A stretch of DNA of 64,000 nucleotides from assembly GCF_910592395.1 (NCBI RefSeq), contig NC_088325.1, positions 13,146,109 to 13,210,108 on the forward strand, given 5' to 3'. Both the position numbers and the translations under genes were made by a program. Shown here piece by piece: positions 26,413 to 38,850 of the stretch. Origin of the DNA: Lineus longissimus. Taxonomy: Eukaryota > Nemertea > Pilidiophora > Heteronemertea > Lineidae. How positions within the stretch are numbered: position 1 is the stretch's first letter; the number at the start of each line of letters is the position of its first letter. Under the pieces are notes generated by a model. The model had not been told where the DNA came from. It made no database searches and saw only the letters and a program-made list of their open reading frames with translations.

Positions 26413-28950
26413 ATCTGAAATGCTTCCGACGATTTACTTTTTGTCCAATCAGCACTCTGAAGAACTTTTCCTCGTCCAATCAGTTGATGTGAACTATTTT
26501 GCTGCCGAATCTGTCATGGCTGACTGGACCATTATTGCCACCCGGCGACTTTTTTGTGAACAATCGCCTCAGATTTATGCATGATGTGAAGTGGACCATT
26601 TTGCTTGGTATTCCTTTTGCTTTGGGTACCGTGTGTCACCTGGTCAGTGGCGGATCCAGAAATTTTTAAAAGGGGAACCGAAATAGAGCCCCGATGGTGT
26701 TGTCCTGAAAACGAGGAGGGTTTGGGGTCCTAGGGTCCTACTTGGGGGGGGGGCGCTTCATGCACCCCCTCCAAATTCCCCACTGCAAGGAGTGGCACCA
26801 CTTTCAAGTAGTTCTCGGAGTTCCCGCGGCACTGAAGATGGCAGCACCTGCATTGTATTTGATGGTGCTGCCACCTCCACCCGTGACAACTCCTTGCCAA
26901 AAGCTGAGCGCTGGGCGCCGCTGATGCATGCTCAAACATTTGTACATGTATAACTTAAATATATGGTTGCGGCCAGTTGCTTAATTTCAATTACATGCAA
27001 GATTATTACTTAGACGATGTTATATAATTTGAGCCATGGTGATCATCATCACCGTCCGTGTCTTTTGCAATTTGATGCCAGTTTCAAAAGCGTTCCATAA
27101 ATTTTCTTGCTGACTGAACTATTTTTTGATGTAAAGGCCTTCGAAAGGCTTCATGTGCTCTGTGTTATTGGTGCTCTACAATTTGTACTTAATCATTCGG
27201 GGTGCGGAGTAAATAGGCCATGTCCGCCAGGCGGCGCCAGCAACATTATTTTGTCTTGCGCGCTGGGGCTTTGGACCTATCCGCCTGTCATTTAATCGCG
27301 GTACTTCCAAAATAGGTATGAGATATTTTAAAGTCTGTTTCCATTTAAAGATGTGTGCCAATCAGAATTTTCTAGATACTTTACAGGAAAAGGAAAGGTC
27401 CGAAAAATTGATTTGAAAGTTATAATATACTTTCATTGTACAGTCATGAACTTTCATTGTACAAAAGTGTACTTTTATAGTGGTACAGTATCTGTATTTC
27501 GATGGCTGCTCCACGTCGGGGCGAAGAAAAAGTTTAGAAAAACCTTTTTAAAGAGAGGCCTCGAATTGGGGCCGTTAACTTTTGTACAAAGAAAAACTCT
27601 TTATTCTGCGCAAGAGGTTCCAACATCTGGAGCCAGGTAAACTAGGAATTCTGTTTTTCTTTATAAAAAGTGGCACCTTTTTGGAGCTAGAAGTAAGCTA
27701 GAAATACTGTCTTTTCTATTTTGAGTAGCTCCGAATTGGAGCTAGGGTAGGTCTTTTGATAGAGGACCGGCTTCCATTGGGCTAAAATATGTGTCATCTT
27801 GTTTTTTTTGTAAATATTTCTTAGAAACTCTGTATTATTCTGTAAAATTGCAAAGGGGCCAACTCTTTTGTTACAAATCTATGTAGTTTGTAAAGTGTAT
27901 ATAGTTTTAGAGATACTACTTTGAATCGGAAGTTCACTGCGAAAAAGGTTCTCCATCATCCCGCTGGAGGCGCCAGTCTGATGCGCCCTCCAACGTGTTT
28001 GTGTGGAACCAAACTTCTTGGCCATCTTCCGGCAAACAATGTTCCAAGTCCTGGTGACTTGTAATTTACTCCAGAAAGTCATGATTATTATTACCGCTTC
28101 CCTAACATCCCCCCCCCCGCCCCACCGAGCCGCTTTAATTGCTGTTCGAGCCTTTTGGTTCAAGTTTATTTATTTTGGCGTTAAAACGGTCAAATCCCAA
28201 TACATGTATATACACTGCATGTATTTGTAATTTTTGTAAACCGCGAATGTGAATCCTTCTTGGTATCATGGTATGGCCTACCTTCGATCTCGCAAACCGT
28301 TGTTTTTTCTGTCAATGAATAATGAACTAGAAACGGGCAGTAAACCACGTACATGTATTATGATACACTTCCGGTATCTAATTCAAGACGTTGCGCCATT
28401 TTTACACCTTGGGGTGTCATCAGAGTTGCCATGGAAATAGAATGCTGGCAGGACAACGAGGGCAGGTGTTAAAAAAATTAGCAGGTATGGCGGCGATACC
28501 GGGAAGTGACTCGCAGAGACACCTGGTGGCAACCCCTGAAATTCATGCTTTTTGTTGGCAGCGTTCAGGATGGTCGTAAAACTGTAAATTTTGTTCTTGG
28601 TGCGCATCCGAGTGTGTGGGAGAGGGAACGAAATTTTGCCATTTAGTAATTTTTTACCATTTGAATGGGAGGGGTCTAAAGTTTTAAGACTTTTATGCGT
28701 ACCTCCTAAATGGATGACCCCCTATAGGGGTAACTCCAATTTCCAATTTCCAATTTCAACTCTGAGCAAAGCCAGGCATAAACAATTTTCATTACTGTAA
28801 GTTGAGGATTTTCTGTGACACACTGTATGTGTGGTCATGTGATACGGATCCACACCTGATAAACGCTCAATGCCACAATACATTAAGGAGCATTTGTTAC
28901 TAAAGTGTACTTTCCATGCCCATTTGTAAGATATTTGTATATTGAATAAA
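26413..28950 (+). other. probable 3' UTR of the ETS gene and following DNA
   Basis: After the ETS stop codon I find no further coding exon. The first AATAAA I noted in this direction is at 28945-28950, so a long 3' UTR of about 2.5 kb is possible, as is common for ERG-class genes; an earlier cleavage site cannot be excluded. G- or C-runs of nine or more occur near 26.74 and 28.11 kb. Confidence 0.35.
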
Positions 28951-29395
28951 ATAGTCTATATATCTACGAAATCCTTCGCATCATTTTGTGTCAATCAGGT
29001 GTTTTTAAAGTGTCAACAAAGGGCCAAGTATGGTTGCTCTGCCCTTCGAACTGCATATGATCGGAATTGTCCTTTGCACCTGAAAAACTCTCGTCACGTC
29101 CAAAAAGCATTCCGCGATAATGACGTCACTGCAACTGCTGCCCTCTATTTCCCCATCGCTGAATTACAGGCAATGTCGGACAAACATGCGGTTTCGTAAT
29201 GGATTCAGGCTTTCTAACTCGGGCAGTTAGATTCAATCTGGCACATGTCCGAGTGTTGGAAATACTACATAATTGTTCTGAATATTTCTCTCTCTGACTC
29301 TATGGTATCATTCATGCTAAAAACAATGCAGGATCAAAGATAATTGACTTTGAAATAAGCTCAAATGCGTAGAAATAAGTGTCGATGTCCGACTG

Positions 29396-29700
29396 TCACG
29401 GGACTAAAACGTCATCAATATCTTATTCAAATGACCTTGTGAGCTATAAATAGTAACGTCGCGGAATGCTATTACCTCCATGTCATGACTGTTCTCACGG
29501 TCAGTCCTAGTGACTCTGTACCGTCTGTGTATTTCCACACAAAAATCTGCCCGGCGCATGACATATATCGCTCCGCGTGTGAGTGTAGAACCTCGTGGAC
29601 AAGAAGTGGTGGCGACACTTACGCTGGTGAGCTGATCAACCTCGCCAACCTCGCTAGCAGCCGCTAAATGCGAAATCGAATAAATAAAGTATGTAAGTGT
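29396..29700 (+). mobile_element. possible solo LTR or small transcription unit
   Basis: The segment begins TGTCACGGGACTAAAACG, a start common in Gypsy-type LTRs. It carries a TATA-like CTATAAATAG at about 29442 and AATAAATAAAG near 29680. An open frame of about 60 codons (29485-29667) lies between them and matches nothing I recognise. This order (TG start, TATA, polyadenylation signal) fits a solo LTR, but I could not define the right end or a target duplication. Confidence 0.3.
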
Positions 29701-30524
29701 TATAACTCAGCCAGGTTTCGTTCTAATAATCTCGCTCTAAGTTTGCTGAGATGAGCAATGCAGTATATATCATTTTATGTACATAACATACAGGTGACTT
29801 CGGCAAACTTAAGGAACATGACGTATTTACCTTTACCCACCAATAAAATCAACATGATGATCATCCTTCTTCCACCTTCAGAAAAGCCAGACGCGATAAG
29901 AAAACTGTTTCTGCACTGAAACGCGCATTATAGAATTATTATTTTTCGCCGGACTTCCTGTCCGAGGACATTGTAAACTTCTGCACCGGCAATCCGACTG
30001 ATCCAATCCTCCGAAAAGCCTAGATTATGGAGGGTTGAACCGCCAACATTCTCCTTGTCCTATGGGGAATTACTGTCGACTTTCGTTGACTCATACTAGC
30101 CAAAGGTGATAGATTTTCGGGCCCTCAGCGCCATGATCAGTGATGCCTGCTCGTCGTTGTGAAACTTGACACTAGATGGCGGTTTTCGAAAACATAATCG
30201 GAGCATCAAAGGCTGAGGAAAAGCTCAACGCTGCGTGGAGTATGCGTCTCGGTTTCTGTACTTGACAGGTGAAATGGCCATTTTCGGTATGATTAACCGG
30301 GAGCGGGGTTAGATTAACACTACAGAACAATTTTGTGTGACGACGACATAACCATCGTACCCGATCGAAAGGTATTTCACAAAGCGAAGAGCCAATTATT
30401 ACCGTAGGTGTTCACGTTAGCAGACAAAAAACTTCACTCTCTCGTGGCCTACAGCAACAACCTTCACCTGAAACAACTCAAAGTAGCTTACAATTGAGAT
30501 AACCTTTCTGCGCATCATAAAAAC
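29701..30524. other. upstream region of the M13 peptidase gene
   Basis: No coding exon is seen. The region contains the 5' UTR and presumably the promoter of the peptidase gene that starts at 30525. I could not point to a convincing TATA box. Confidence 0.4.
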
Positions 30525-33500
30525 ATGGATTTACCACTTCTTTGGACAGTACTGATACTCTTACGGACTTGTCTCTCGCTGCCTGTGGACGATGGAGGGA
30601 CAGCGAGGGGTGGCGGTTCCGCCGGCGGGGCAACCAAGGGGATTTGGAATGAAAGGGCAGAGCCAGTGGATTTGGCGGAGCGGCTGGCGGGCCTGGAGGC
30701 GCTCTCTGAGAACAACCTCATCAGGCGAATACGCGAGGTGAAGAGCTCAGTGCAAGGTAGGTGGTAACTAAGTATGCTCAATGCCATACAATGCCACACG
30801 TAGAATGTTCTTGGCCGTACAATGCCAATACATTTTCAAGCGCAGTTTGTAATTTCAGGGGAAACTAAAATTTTGGCAACCAAAGTAATTTTGTATTTCT
30901 TTTGAATACGACATATCGCATGATATAAGGTACATGCAGAGTCTTTCAAATAATGAGTCGGGTCACGGCAAGTTTTAAACCGCTATCAGGCTGCATGCAC
31001 TCACTGTACGGTTTGCAATTTGTAATAAAATATCGATAATTAGGTTGTAATCAACGGCGAACTTTTGGCAGGTACATAAACTGTTGTATCTTACATGCAT
31101 TACTCGAAATGTACACACCATAAATGTACGGTTTAAGCCAAACGGCGTGTTCAACAATATGTGATGAGGTGGAGTAGAAAAACGCATTTCTAAAATTATT
31201 CTCAAATCAGTGCCATCACTACTTCTCAAAACTGTCGAAAAGTAAAAGATGAAACAGAAATCAGTGAATTTGAAGCTGGTGTTTGCTTTAAAATGGAGGG
31301 TTTGTAATGGTTATGTTCAGTTGATCAGAGAATTGTTCAAGTTCTAGTTGTGTGGAATTGGCTTGGGTCAACGCTTGACCCGAGAGAGCTCTGTCCCAAC
31401 GCGCATCTGTCGGAACGGGCGGTGGCTTTGATGTTGAAACCATGCGTTCCCTAGTTGCCTGACTCTTTATTTGAAAGACCAAGGTACCCACCCATAAATA
31501 TGATTTTCAGATTAACATAATTCGATGACATTCATAACGACAAGTACGGATTTCAAGGTACAAGATTCACTCTTCTATTACTCGCGAGTCAAAGCATAAC
31601 AATGCCAGATGACCGAGCCTTCAACATCCTTAACATCCTTTTCAGCCTCCTCGCCATCTAGCCTCATAGATTCAGAATTGGTAGGAAGCTGCGACACTCA
31701 ACATTGTCAAGAAACGGGTAAGAAGTTTCTATAACGGCCACCTCTCCTAATAACTGGTTCATACCGCTCTCTCCTCAAGTGAGCTAACATCTTAGCTCCA
31801 CCTTTTTACAGTGATTGAGGTCCCTCATCCTCAATTTAACGACTTGATAACGACAGATAATCTACTACGTGCCCCAACTCACTCGCTGGTCACTTCAAAC
31901 CAACATACTAACAACACTATATTGACAGTGTCCCACATTACAGTGTCATAAAGGCTAATTTCAGACTCTTAACCCGTTCTCGTTCCAGCTTCCGAAATGC
32001 TTCGCACAATGGACCAGACTAAGCCTCCCTGCGATGACTTTTACCACTATGCCTGCGGAAATTGGGCCGCGAACAACCCCATACCCGACACGTTTGGAAG
32101 CTACAGTAGCTTTGTCAAGCTAAGAGAGGTGGTGGAGGGGAAGTTACGAGGTAAGTTTAAAAAGTTTTGACGAGATTTCATGACCAATTTTACGATACAC
32201 GACATTGGTGAATCCAATCCTACTGTCTCTACTATCACCTGTCGTCAAAAAGATAAATAACTCTTCAATCCGTGGAGACCAAAAAGACTGTCTCTACTAT
32301 CACCTGTCGTCAAAAAGATAAATCACTCTTCAATCCGTGGAGACCAAAAAGACTGTCTCTACTATCACCTGTCGTCAAAAAGATAAATAACTCTTCAATC
32401 CGTGGAGGCCAAAAAGAAACATAAATATCATTCTAATACTTATTCTTTAGCTCTTCTAGAAGCTCCGGCCTTGCCAGACGAGCCTTCAGCAGTCGCCAAG
32501 GCGAAGCTAATGTACCAAGCCTGCGTCGATGAGACTACCATAGAAAACCGAGGTGATACACCTTTTAGGGAGCTGATAGAAAACCTCGGTTCCTGGCCAA
32601 TTCTTGAGGGAGACGCATGGGACGAGGATGCATTCGATCTTCTTGACACCCTGGTGAAAGGCCGGAAGATGGGTAACAGTGCTTTGATGTATCTTGTGGT
32701 TGGAACTGACTACAAGGTACCAACTGAGCGCGTCTTGAAAGTAAGTCAATCGATTGTTTTCTCCTCGGTGACCAGGGGGATTATGTGGAAGATTGACTGA
32801 GGCATCAGCTTTATACATTGTAACACAAAACCATGTTCTGATCCCACAAGTACCATCATACAGCAAAAATCACAGATCTTTGAAAAATCTACGGAGCAAG
32901 CTCACGTTTTGAGATTAGTCTATAATGTGAATAAAACAGGACCTGGTATGGCACCTTGGGGAACTCTTTCTTTACTTGGTGTGAATGGCCCTTGTGGTGC
33001 TTATTTTTTTCATCGGTGTCGATGAGATCAAATGGGTTTGGCCTTGACACTGAAGATAGAAATATGTAAAAAAAAGAAACGCTATTCAGTGCCGCTTTTT
33101 CGAAACCTCCCCCCCCCCCCCCTTCATGGCACCATCCCCGGGTTACTATCAACCTCATGCTTTGAAGTGGTCAATTTTATTGTTTTTCTTGTCACCATTT
33201 ATGGCCTTCCGCGTTTGCTTAAAATCAGGTACATGTAGTTTGAAAGAGAAAAAAAATCGGATACTCAATTTTATTTTATCAAAAAAATGGCGAAATAAAT
33301 GTACTGTAGGCAGGGCCATGGTTTGGCCTTGGAATAAAAGTTGTTTTTCCTGCATTGGCTTTTTCCTCTCCAGCTCGACCAAGGCGGACTCAGCCTGCCA
33401 AGTCGTGACTATTACTTCCACCTGAGGAATTCCTCCAACCTCATGGCGTATGAAGACTACGCCTATAGTGTGGCAAAGAAATTAGGTGTACCCGAGAACA

Positions 33501-36500
33501 GGGCGAGAAGAGAGGCCAGCGACATGGTCGACTTTGAGATAAAACTGGCAAATGTAAGTCCTGGAAATTTGGTTGAAATGCTTCTTCAAAACACTTATAA
33601 GATACATGCTTGAAAAAGTTGCAGATAACGAATCCTACAAACGAACAAAACTCCATTTGGTTTGATTTCAATTCCAGTTGACGTTAAAACGAGAACAGCG
33701 ACGTGACGTCATGGCGCTTTATGACAAAATGTCGATAGGAGAACTTAAGAGGCGGATACCGCAGGTACGTTCCAGTTGATTGCAATATGTCCAAACCTCT
33801 CTATTATTCATTATCTGACGTGAACTGTTGACTGTTGAACAAACTACGGGGCCGCGTTTTCCTCCCCAACTTCCCTTTGAAATATGCGTCTGAAGAAAAC
33901 GTATTCATGACATGATTAGACAACAACCCGGATTATCCTCAACTATTTCTTTTCGGATGGCAGCGCCACGAAGTTAACTGTTTGTCAATGAAGTTTTTGC
34001 ATCCATCTTTAAAGATGGCCGCAGTATCTCATCACATTGGAAAGAGAGTGAGGAAATGTTGTGGCTGTGTAGAATTTGTAATTCAACAATGGATTTTGAT
34101 GTTATTTTTGTGATCTGTCTTGTTTTGATCATTCTAGTTGTCTTATCGTACATAAGATACAGTTTTGACGTCGATGTTTCAGTTTGATTGGCTGCGATTT
34201 ATCAATGGCGTCCTTGCTGACGTCATCAACGCACCAGTAACGGAGGAAGAGCCGATCATAGTCTTGGCCGAAGATTACCTTAAGAAGATGATGAGTTTAG
34301 TCGAAAGTACGCCAAAACGGTGAGTCCGATGGCCCCAAAAATGTGCTAATGACCACGAAAAAAGGTTCAGTGGCTCCTGTCATAGCCTAAGAAAGTCTGT
34401 GACAGTAAAGCTTCTGACCTGTCCGTGTGTGTGGGGCTGCTTCTTACAATAGTGGTGCAAGAGTTGAGCACCTCAAATACCAGGTAGCTCTGCTGGACTT
34501 AATGGGCTTCGAAGCCGCCCAGGAACTGCTGCCTTGAGGCTAATCGTCGTTGGTTGATTCTCCCTATCGCATACCGTTTGTACCTTTTGCAGCACAGTGG
34601 CAAACTACGTCATGTCAATCCTCGTCAAGGACTCAATCATGGACTTATCAAGCGACTTCAGGCAACTCTTGGGCGACTACAAACGGCAGATGTTTGGTGT
34701 ACAGAAGAACTTGCCCAGGTGGCACACGTGTGTCCAGCTCACGGATCAGGCCATCCCGTCTGCGGTGGGGAGGATATTTGTGGAGAGATACTTTGACGAG
34801 GGAAGTAAACACGAGGTAGGAACTACATGTACTTCTAGCTGTTTTGAGACTAACCTACACGACCTACGCTGTTAAAAGGATTCAAAGTAACATGAGACTG
34901 TCGCGGTCGCTATCAATATTTCGTAATGACCACGAAAGGCACTTGCGCGAGAGTGTGTAGAAAGAAAAGTTGGATTCGTGGTTCTTGAGAGCCAGCGCCA
35001 CTGAGAAAACGCAGGGCCGGAAAGAAGATAATTCTTAATATTACGTAGTATCTTTTCAGGTGACAGAGATGCTTTCGATGATAGGGGACGTCATGAAAAT
35101 GCTGTTGGACGAGGCACCGTGGATGGATAAAGCAACGACAAGAGTGGCGAAAGAAAAGGTCAGTGTTTGCTCACCAGGGGAATATCAGAGACAGGGGCAG
35201 TCGATATTTTTAGTGAAAATTACTCCGATGTCTCCGGTTTCCTCGTGCATTGGGACATGATATTGCCCTCTATTGGTTAGGGCTTTCCTGGTTGACGCTT
35301 GGCCATCAACTCAGTCAATATCCTCAGCTCTTATCAACGATTTGGTTGGCTACCCTTCTTTCAGGCAGATGACATGGTCCACCTCATTGGCTACCCCGAT
35401 CGAATCCTTGACGACGATGAACTAGAGCAGGAATACAGTCGTCTGAATGTTAACCGGCTGCGCCATTTTGAAAATGTGCTCCAGTCGATTGCCTTCAAGT
35501 CGGACAAGTATCTGAGGAAGTTAAGGGAACCAGTCGCCAGGAGTAAATGGGATGCTACCAGACCGGCGGATGTCAATGCATATTATGATCCAACAAAGAA
35601 CCACCTCGGTAAATTGACATTTGTGAATGATCAGATTTCCATTCGTATTTCGCACTATCTTGTATGAGAGCATTTGAGCTCAACTCTCGGGTCAGGCCAT
35701 CCTCGAAAAACCAGAGCCAGTCGTATCCTCCCCCCTCGCACATTTGCGGTCATTAGAGCCGAGTGTTGGCCTGAAGTTGAGGATGGGGTTAGGCCTGCAC
35801 TTCGCATCCGGATGTCATTGGTACCGTGATCATTCAAAGAACGATCTTGATAAAGACGCATAAAGTTTAGAACTAGCAATCCCATCATATTTTCCTCTTA
35901 TTTGACATGTTGGAGAGGGCCACAGATTTTGACTTTTGGCAAGCGAGAGTGCATTACACTAAGCGTGAATGATGTTCTCAAAGATTTCGAATGCCGGACG
36001 TCGAACTCGGGCTCTTAGTCATAACAGTTGTCATGTTTTATAGTGTTCATCCGTCTTTTAGTGTTTCCAGCAGCCGTTCTACAAGAACCCTTCTACAACA
36101 AGAACAACCCTAAGTAAGTTACTGTTTTCAGAGTCGTTGCCACAACATTCTGATGCATGTTTTCTATCGAATATCAGCACTGCTGCGAATATCTATGTAG
36201 CAATAGTTTACATTTCTTGGTTGTCTGATAACGGTCATAGATCTTTGTTGTGAATTATTCGATGATACTCCTTGATAGGCGCGAAATGCGTCAACTTGCG
36301 TCCTTAATGAGCCAGCTACATTTACCTTCTCGATACATTGTATTTTCATAACTCTCGTTGGTGCTATGATATGCAGACTGAGAGTGCATTGACCATTGAC
36401 CTCACGATCAATCATAGATTATGATGTTTCGTCTTTTTGAAGCTATATGAACTACGGCGGTATCGGTATGGTGATAGGTCACGAAATCACGCACGGATTC

Positions 36501-38371
36501 GACGACCTCGGCAGACAGTTTGACGGGGACGGCAAGCTGCACCATTGGTGGGACCAAGAGACCATCAGGCACTTCAAGAATAAGACCCAATGCATGGTCG
36601 AACAGTACGGCAACTATAGGCTAGATAGTGTTAATATGAACGTGAATGGATTGCTGACACAGGGCGAAAATATCGCTGACAATGGTGGCCTGAAGGAGGC
36701 ATTTCGGGTGAGTTGGGAAGGGGGCGCCCCGGAAGCGAATTTTTTTCCTGAACCTTTCGGGAAGTACAGTGTACATTTGTACACAGGTTCTCAGCCAATC
36801 AGAATCCGATAAATCTGTGTCGTCATCATGAAACTTAGAAGTAATATGATATTTCTGTAAAATGATGCTTCAAATAACGCTGTTCTCAGCATACAGTATC
36901 AAAATATACTGGAGGAAGACCATACACACGAGGCAGTATCGAAAGACAAGTCTCATTGCAGAGAAACATATTCATACTGGAGGAAGACCATTCACATGAG
37001 ACAAGTCTCATTGTATATTCATACTCAATATGATGAAGGACTATCCCTTGGATCTTGGAGATGGGCTATTGTTATTGTCCTTTCTGTAGGTATGTTGCAG
37101 GCAGCATAACTCAAATATCTAAATCTAAATAATAGGGAAAAGAAGCGCATTATAAAAATAAAATATAAAGAAAAAAAGAAAAAAGAAGTTGTCCACAACC
37201 GGATTCGAACTCGCGACCTTTGGATCGAACATCGTATTCTGCCATTTCTGACGAGCGCTCTACCAACTGCTCTAAGGTTTCTAAGACTTCTGACGTCATG
37301 TAATTGTCGAAATCTGATTGACTGAAAGTCCCTGTACAAATGTACGCTATGGTGCCCCCAAGGTCCAGGAAAAAAAATTCGCGCCCCAGAAGGTGACGTG
37401 CGACGGTCGTCTACTCTGCACTGATGAGTGAGTGTACGTGTCATGGAGACATTTTCACTGGAAACTGGTACATAAAGTAAATTCAAGTGTATTTATATTG
37501 AGGTAGGCGTTGGATGAATTCAATACGGTCTCCGCGTTTTCTCATTGGATTGTCATCACAAATTTTGTAAAATGAGTATTTTTTCAGGCATACCAGAAGT
37601 GGGTCCAAGAGCATGGGCCCGAGCAGCGGCTACCAGGCCTCAACCTCACGCAAACACAACTCTTTTTCCTTAACTTTGCGCAGGTACGTGAACCCAAAAT
37701 GTAACTCGGTCGTCTGGGAAGCATTCTGAACCATCAGAGGTACTCCGTAACCTCCTCTCATTGGTGTAACGGAGCCCGGTGTAATGTTTTTGAGTGTTTC
37801 TATTTTTGAGTGTTTCCCCTCATTGTTTGGGAACGCTAAAAGATAGATTGACAAGTTTTTCTGTGTTTCCCCCTATTGAAAAGTCATGGTCTCTCTAGCT
37901 GCCTATTGTTTGGAAACACTGACACATGGGAAACAACCACAGATGTTACACCGGGTCGGCGGAGTGGATCCAAAACTTGGGGGTCAAGGTGCTTGGAAGC
38001 AGATCTGCCCATTCCCTACTACTTCCGACTCCACCTCGTTTTATCTCATACTGAACTTCTGGCGGTATTGCCTCCGTCCATTGACGCGCGCTGTCTCAAA
38101 GCTGAGCAACGTCAATACATTGAGGGTCAAGATGGTTTTACCTTTGATCATTATGTTTTTATCCAGTTTACAAGTAAAACTTCTTTTCTTCCAGATCTGG
38201 TGTTCAAATGCGAGACCGGAGATGGCTAGGAACCACATTCTCGCAGACAACCACAGTCCCACCATGTTCCGTGTGATAGGCCCTCTCTCCAATCTAGACG
38301 CTTTCTCAAAGGCTTATAACTGCCCACTTGGGAGCAAGATGAATCCGGTCGACAAGTGCAGTATTTGGTAG
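30525..38371 (+). CDS. neprilysin-like M13 zinc metallopeptidase
   Basis: Fourteen exons join in one frame: 30525-30756, 31646-31717, 31989-32150, 32451-32740, 33374-33553, 33678-33764, 34183-34319, 34593-34815, 35060-35158, 35365-35608, 36062-36113, 36443-36707, 37588-37683, 38195-38371 (771 aa; neprilysin about 750). Peptidase_M13_N begins around residue 100 with [12 protein letters not shown]. The catalytic part has the substrate-binding NAYY (565-568), the zinc site HEITH (606-610) with glutamate E607, the third ligand in ENIAD (E668), D672, H733 in HSP and R739. It ends CSIW, like the CxxW end of the family. All key residues are intact, so an active ectopeptidase cleaving small peptides is expected. 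The N-terminus is a hydrophobic signal sequence starting at residue 3, without the usual cytoplasmic tail of a type II membrane enzyme, so a secreted form is likely. AATAAA lies at 38827. Confidence 0.93.
32222..32415. repeat. 65-bp tandem repeat, three copies
   Basis: It lies in the third intron of the M13 gene, ending only about 35 bp before the acceptor of the fourth exon. TGTCTCTACTATCACCTGTC recurs at 32224, 32289 and 32354, an exact 65-bp period. Copies differ by one or two bases, so the expansion is recent. Confidence 0.9.
36716..36830 (+). mobile_element. dispersed element, copy 1 of an inverted pair
   Basis: It starts eight bases after the donor of exon 12 of the M13 gene. Shared blocks with the minus-strand copy near 37.3 kb include a GGGCGC..GCGAATTTTTTTCCTG start, the palindromic GTACATTTGTAC, CAGCCAATCAGAATCCGA and a GTCATCATGAAACTTAGAA end. 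It is non-coding repeat DNA within the intron. Confidence 0.6.
37195..37395 (-). mobile_element. tRNA-derived SINE-like element, inverted copy
   Basis: Read on the minus strand, it repeats the module found at 36716 (GCGCGAATTTTTTTTCCTGG, GTACATTTGTAC, GTCAATCAGATTTCGA). It continues into a tRNA-like segment with an A-box TAGAGCAGTTGGTAGAGCG and a B-box GGTCGCGAGTTCGAATCC, followed by a T-rich run. The A-to-B spacing is about 18 nt longer than in a tRNA and the T-stem does not pair well, so this is a SINE head or pseudogene, not a working tRNA gene. Confidence 0.6.
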
Positions 38372-38850
38372 AAAGTGTTCAGGGATGATGATGACGTCAC
38401 ATTGATGGAAACCAATCATACATCAGGAGCCGTCACTCTGCCAAATCTGCCATAAACATTCGAACAGATGTGGGGTGTTGTCTGGAGGCTAAAAGTTTAT
38501 ATTTTCTGTTTTGTTTTGTAATCCTGAAGTGTTTAATCCAAAGTTTATTCCTTGCAAATATTTAAAGAAAATCGTAAATATCACTGATACGTGCGTTGTC
38601 TGAACGACTTGGCGGGTCAAGATGTATCATATACTGTCATTTGAAATAGGCCAGAAAGACTACATCCTGAGATTCAGGTTTTTGATACTCCTACCTCGTT
38701 TACAATAGAAATATCGAGAGGCGGCGTATATTGAAAACCACTGGTGCCAAGGTGGCAAGACTACCGCAACCATTAAGTTTTCTATTGTTATAGAGTAGAC
38801 TACATGTGCATTTATTGTAAATATCAAATAAAACTTGTTTTGTTGTATTG
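38372..38850 (+). other. 3' UTR of the M13 peptidase gene
   Basis: It follows the TAG stop of the peptidase and has no open frame. AATAAA at 38827-38832, followed by a GT-rich TTGTTTTGTTGTATTG tract, is a good polyadenylation signal about 455 bases after the stop. Confidence 0.65.

Noticed and set aside
37195-37290. A working tRNA gene
   Set aside because: A-box and B-box are present, but their spacing is too long, the T-stem is mismatched and the acceptor ends do not pair.
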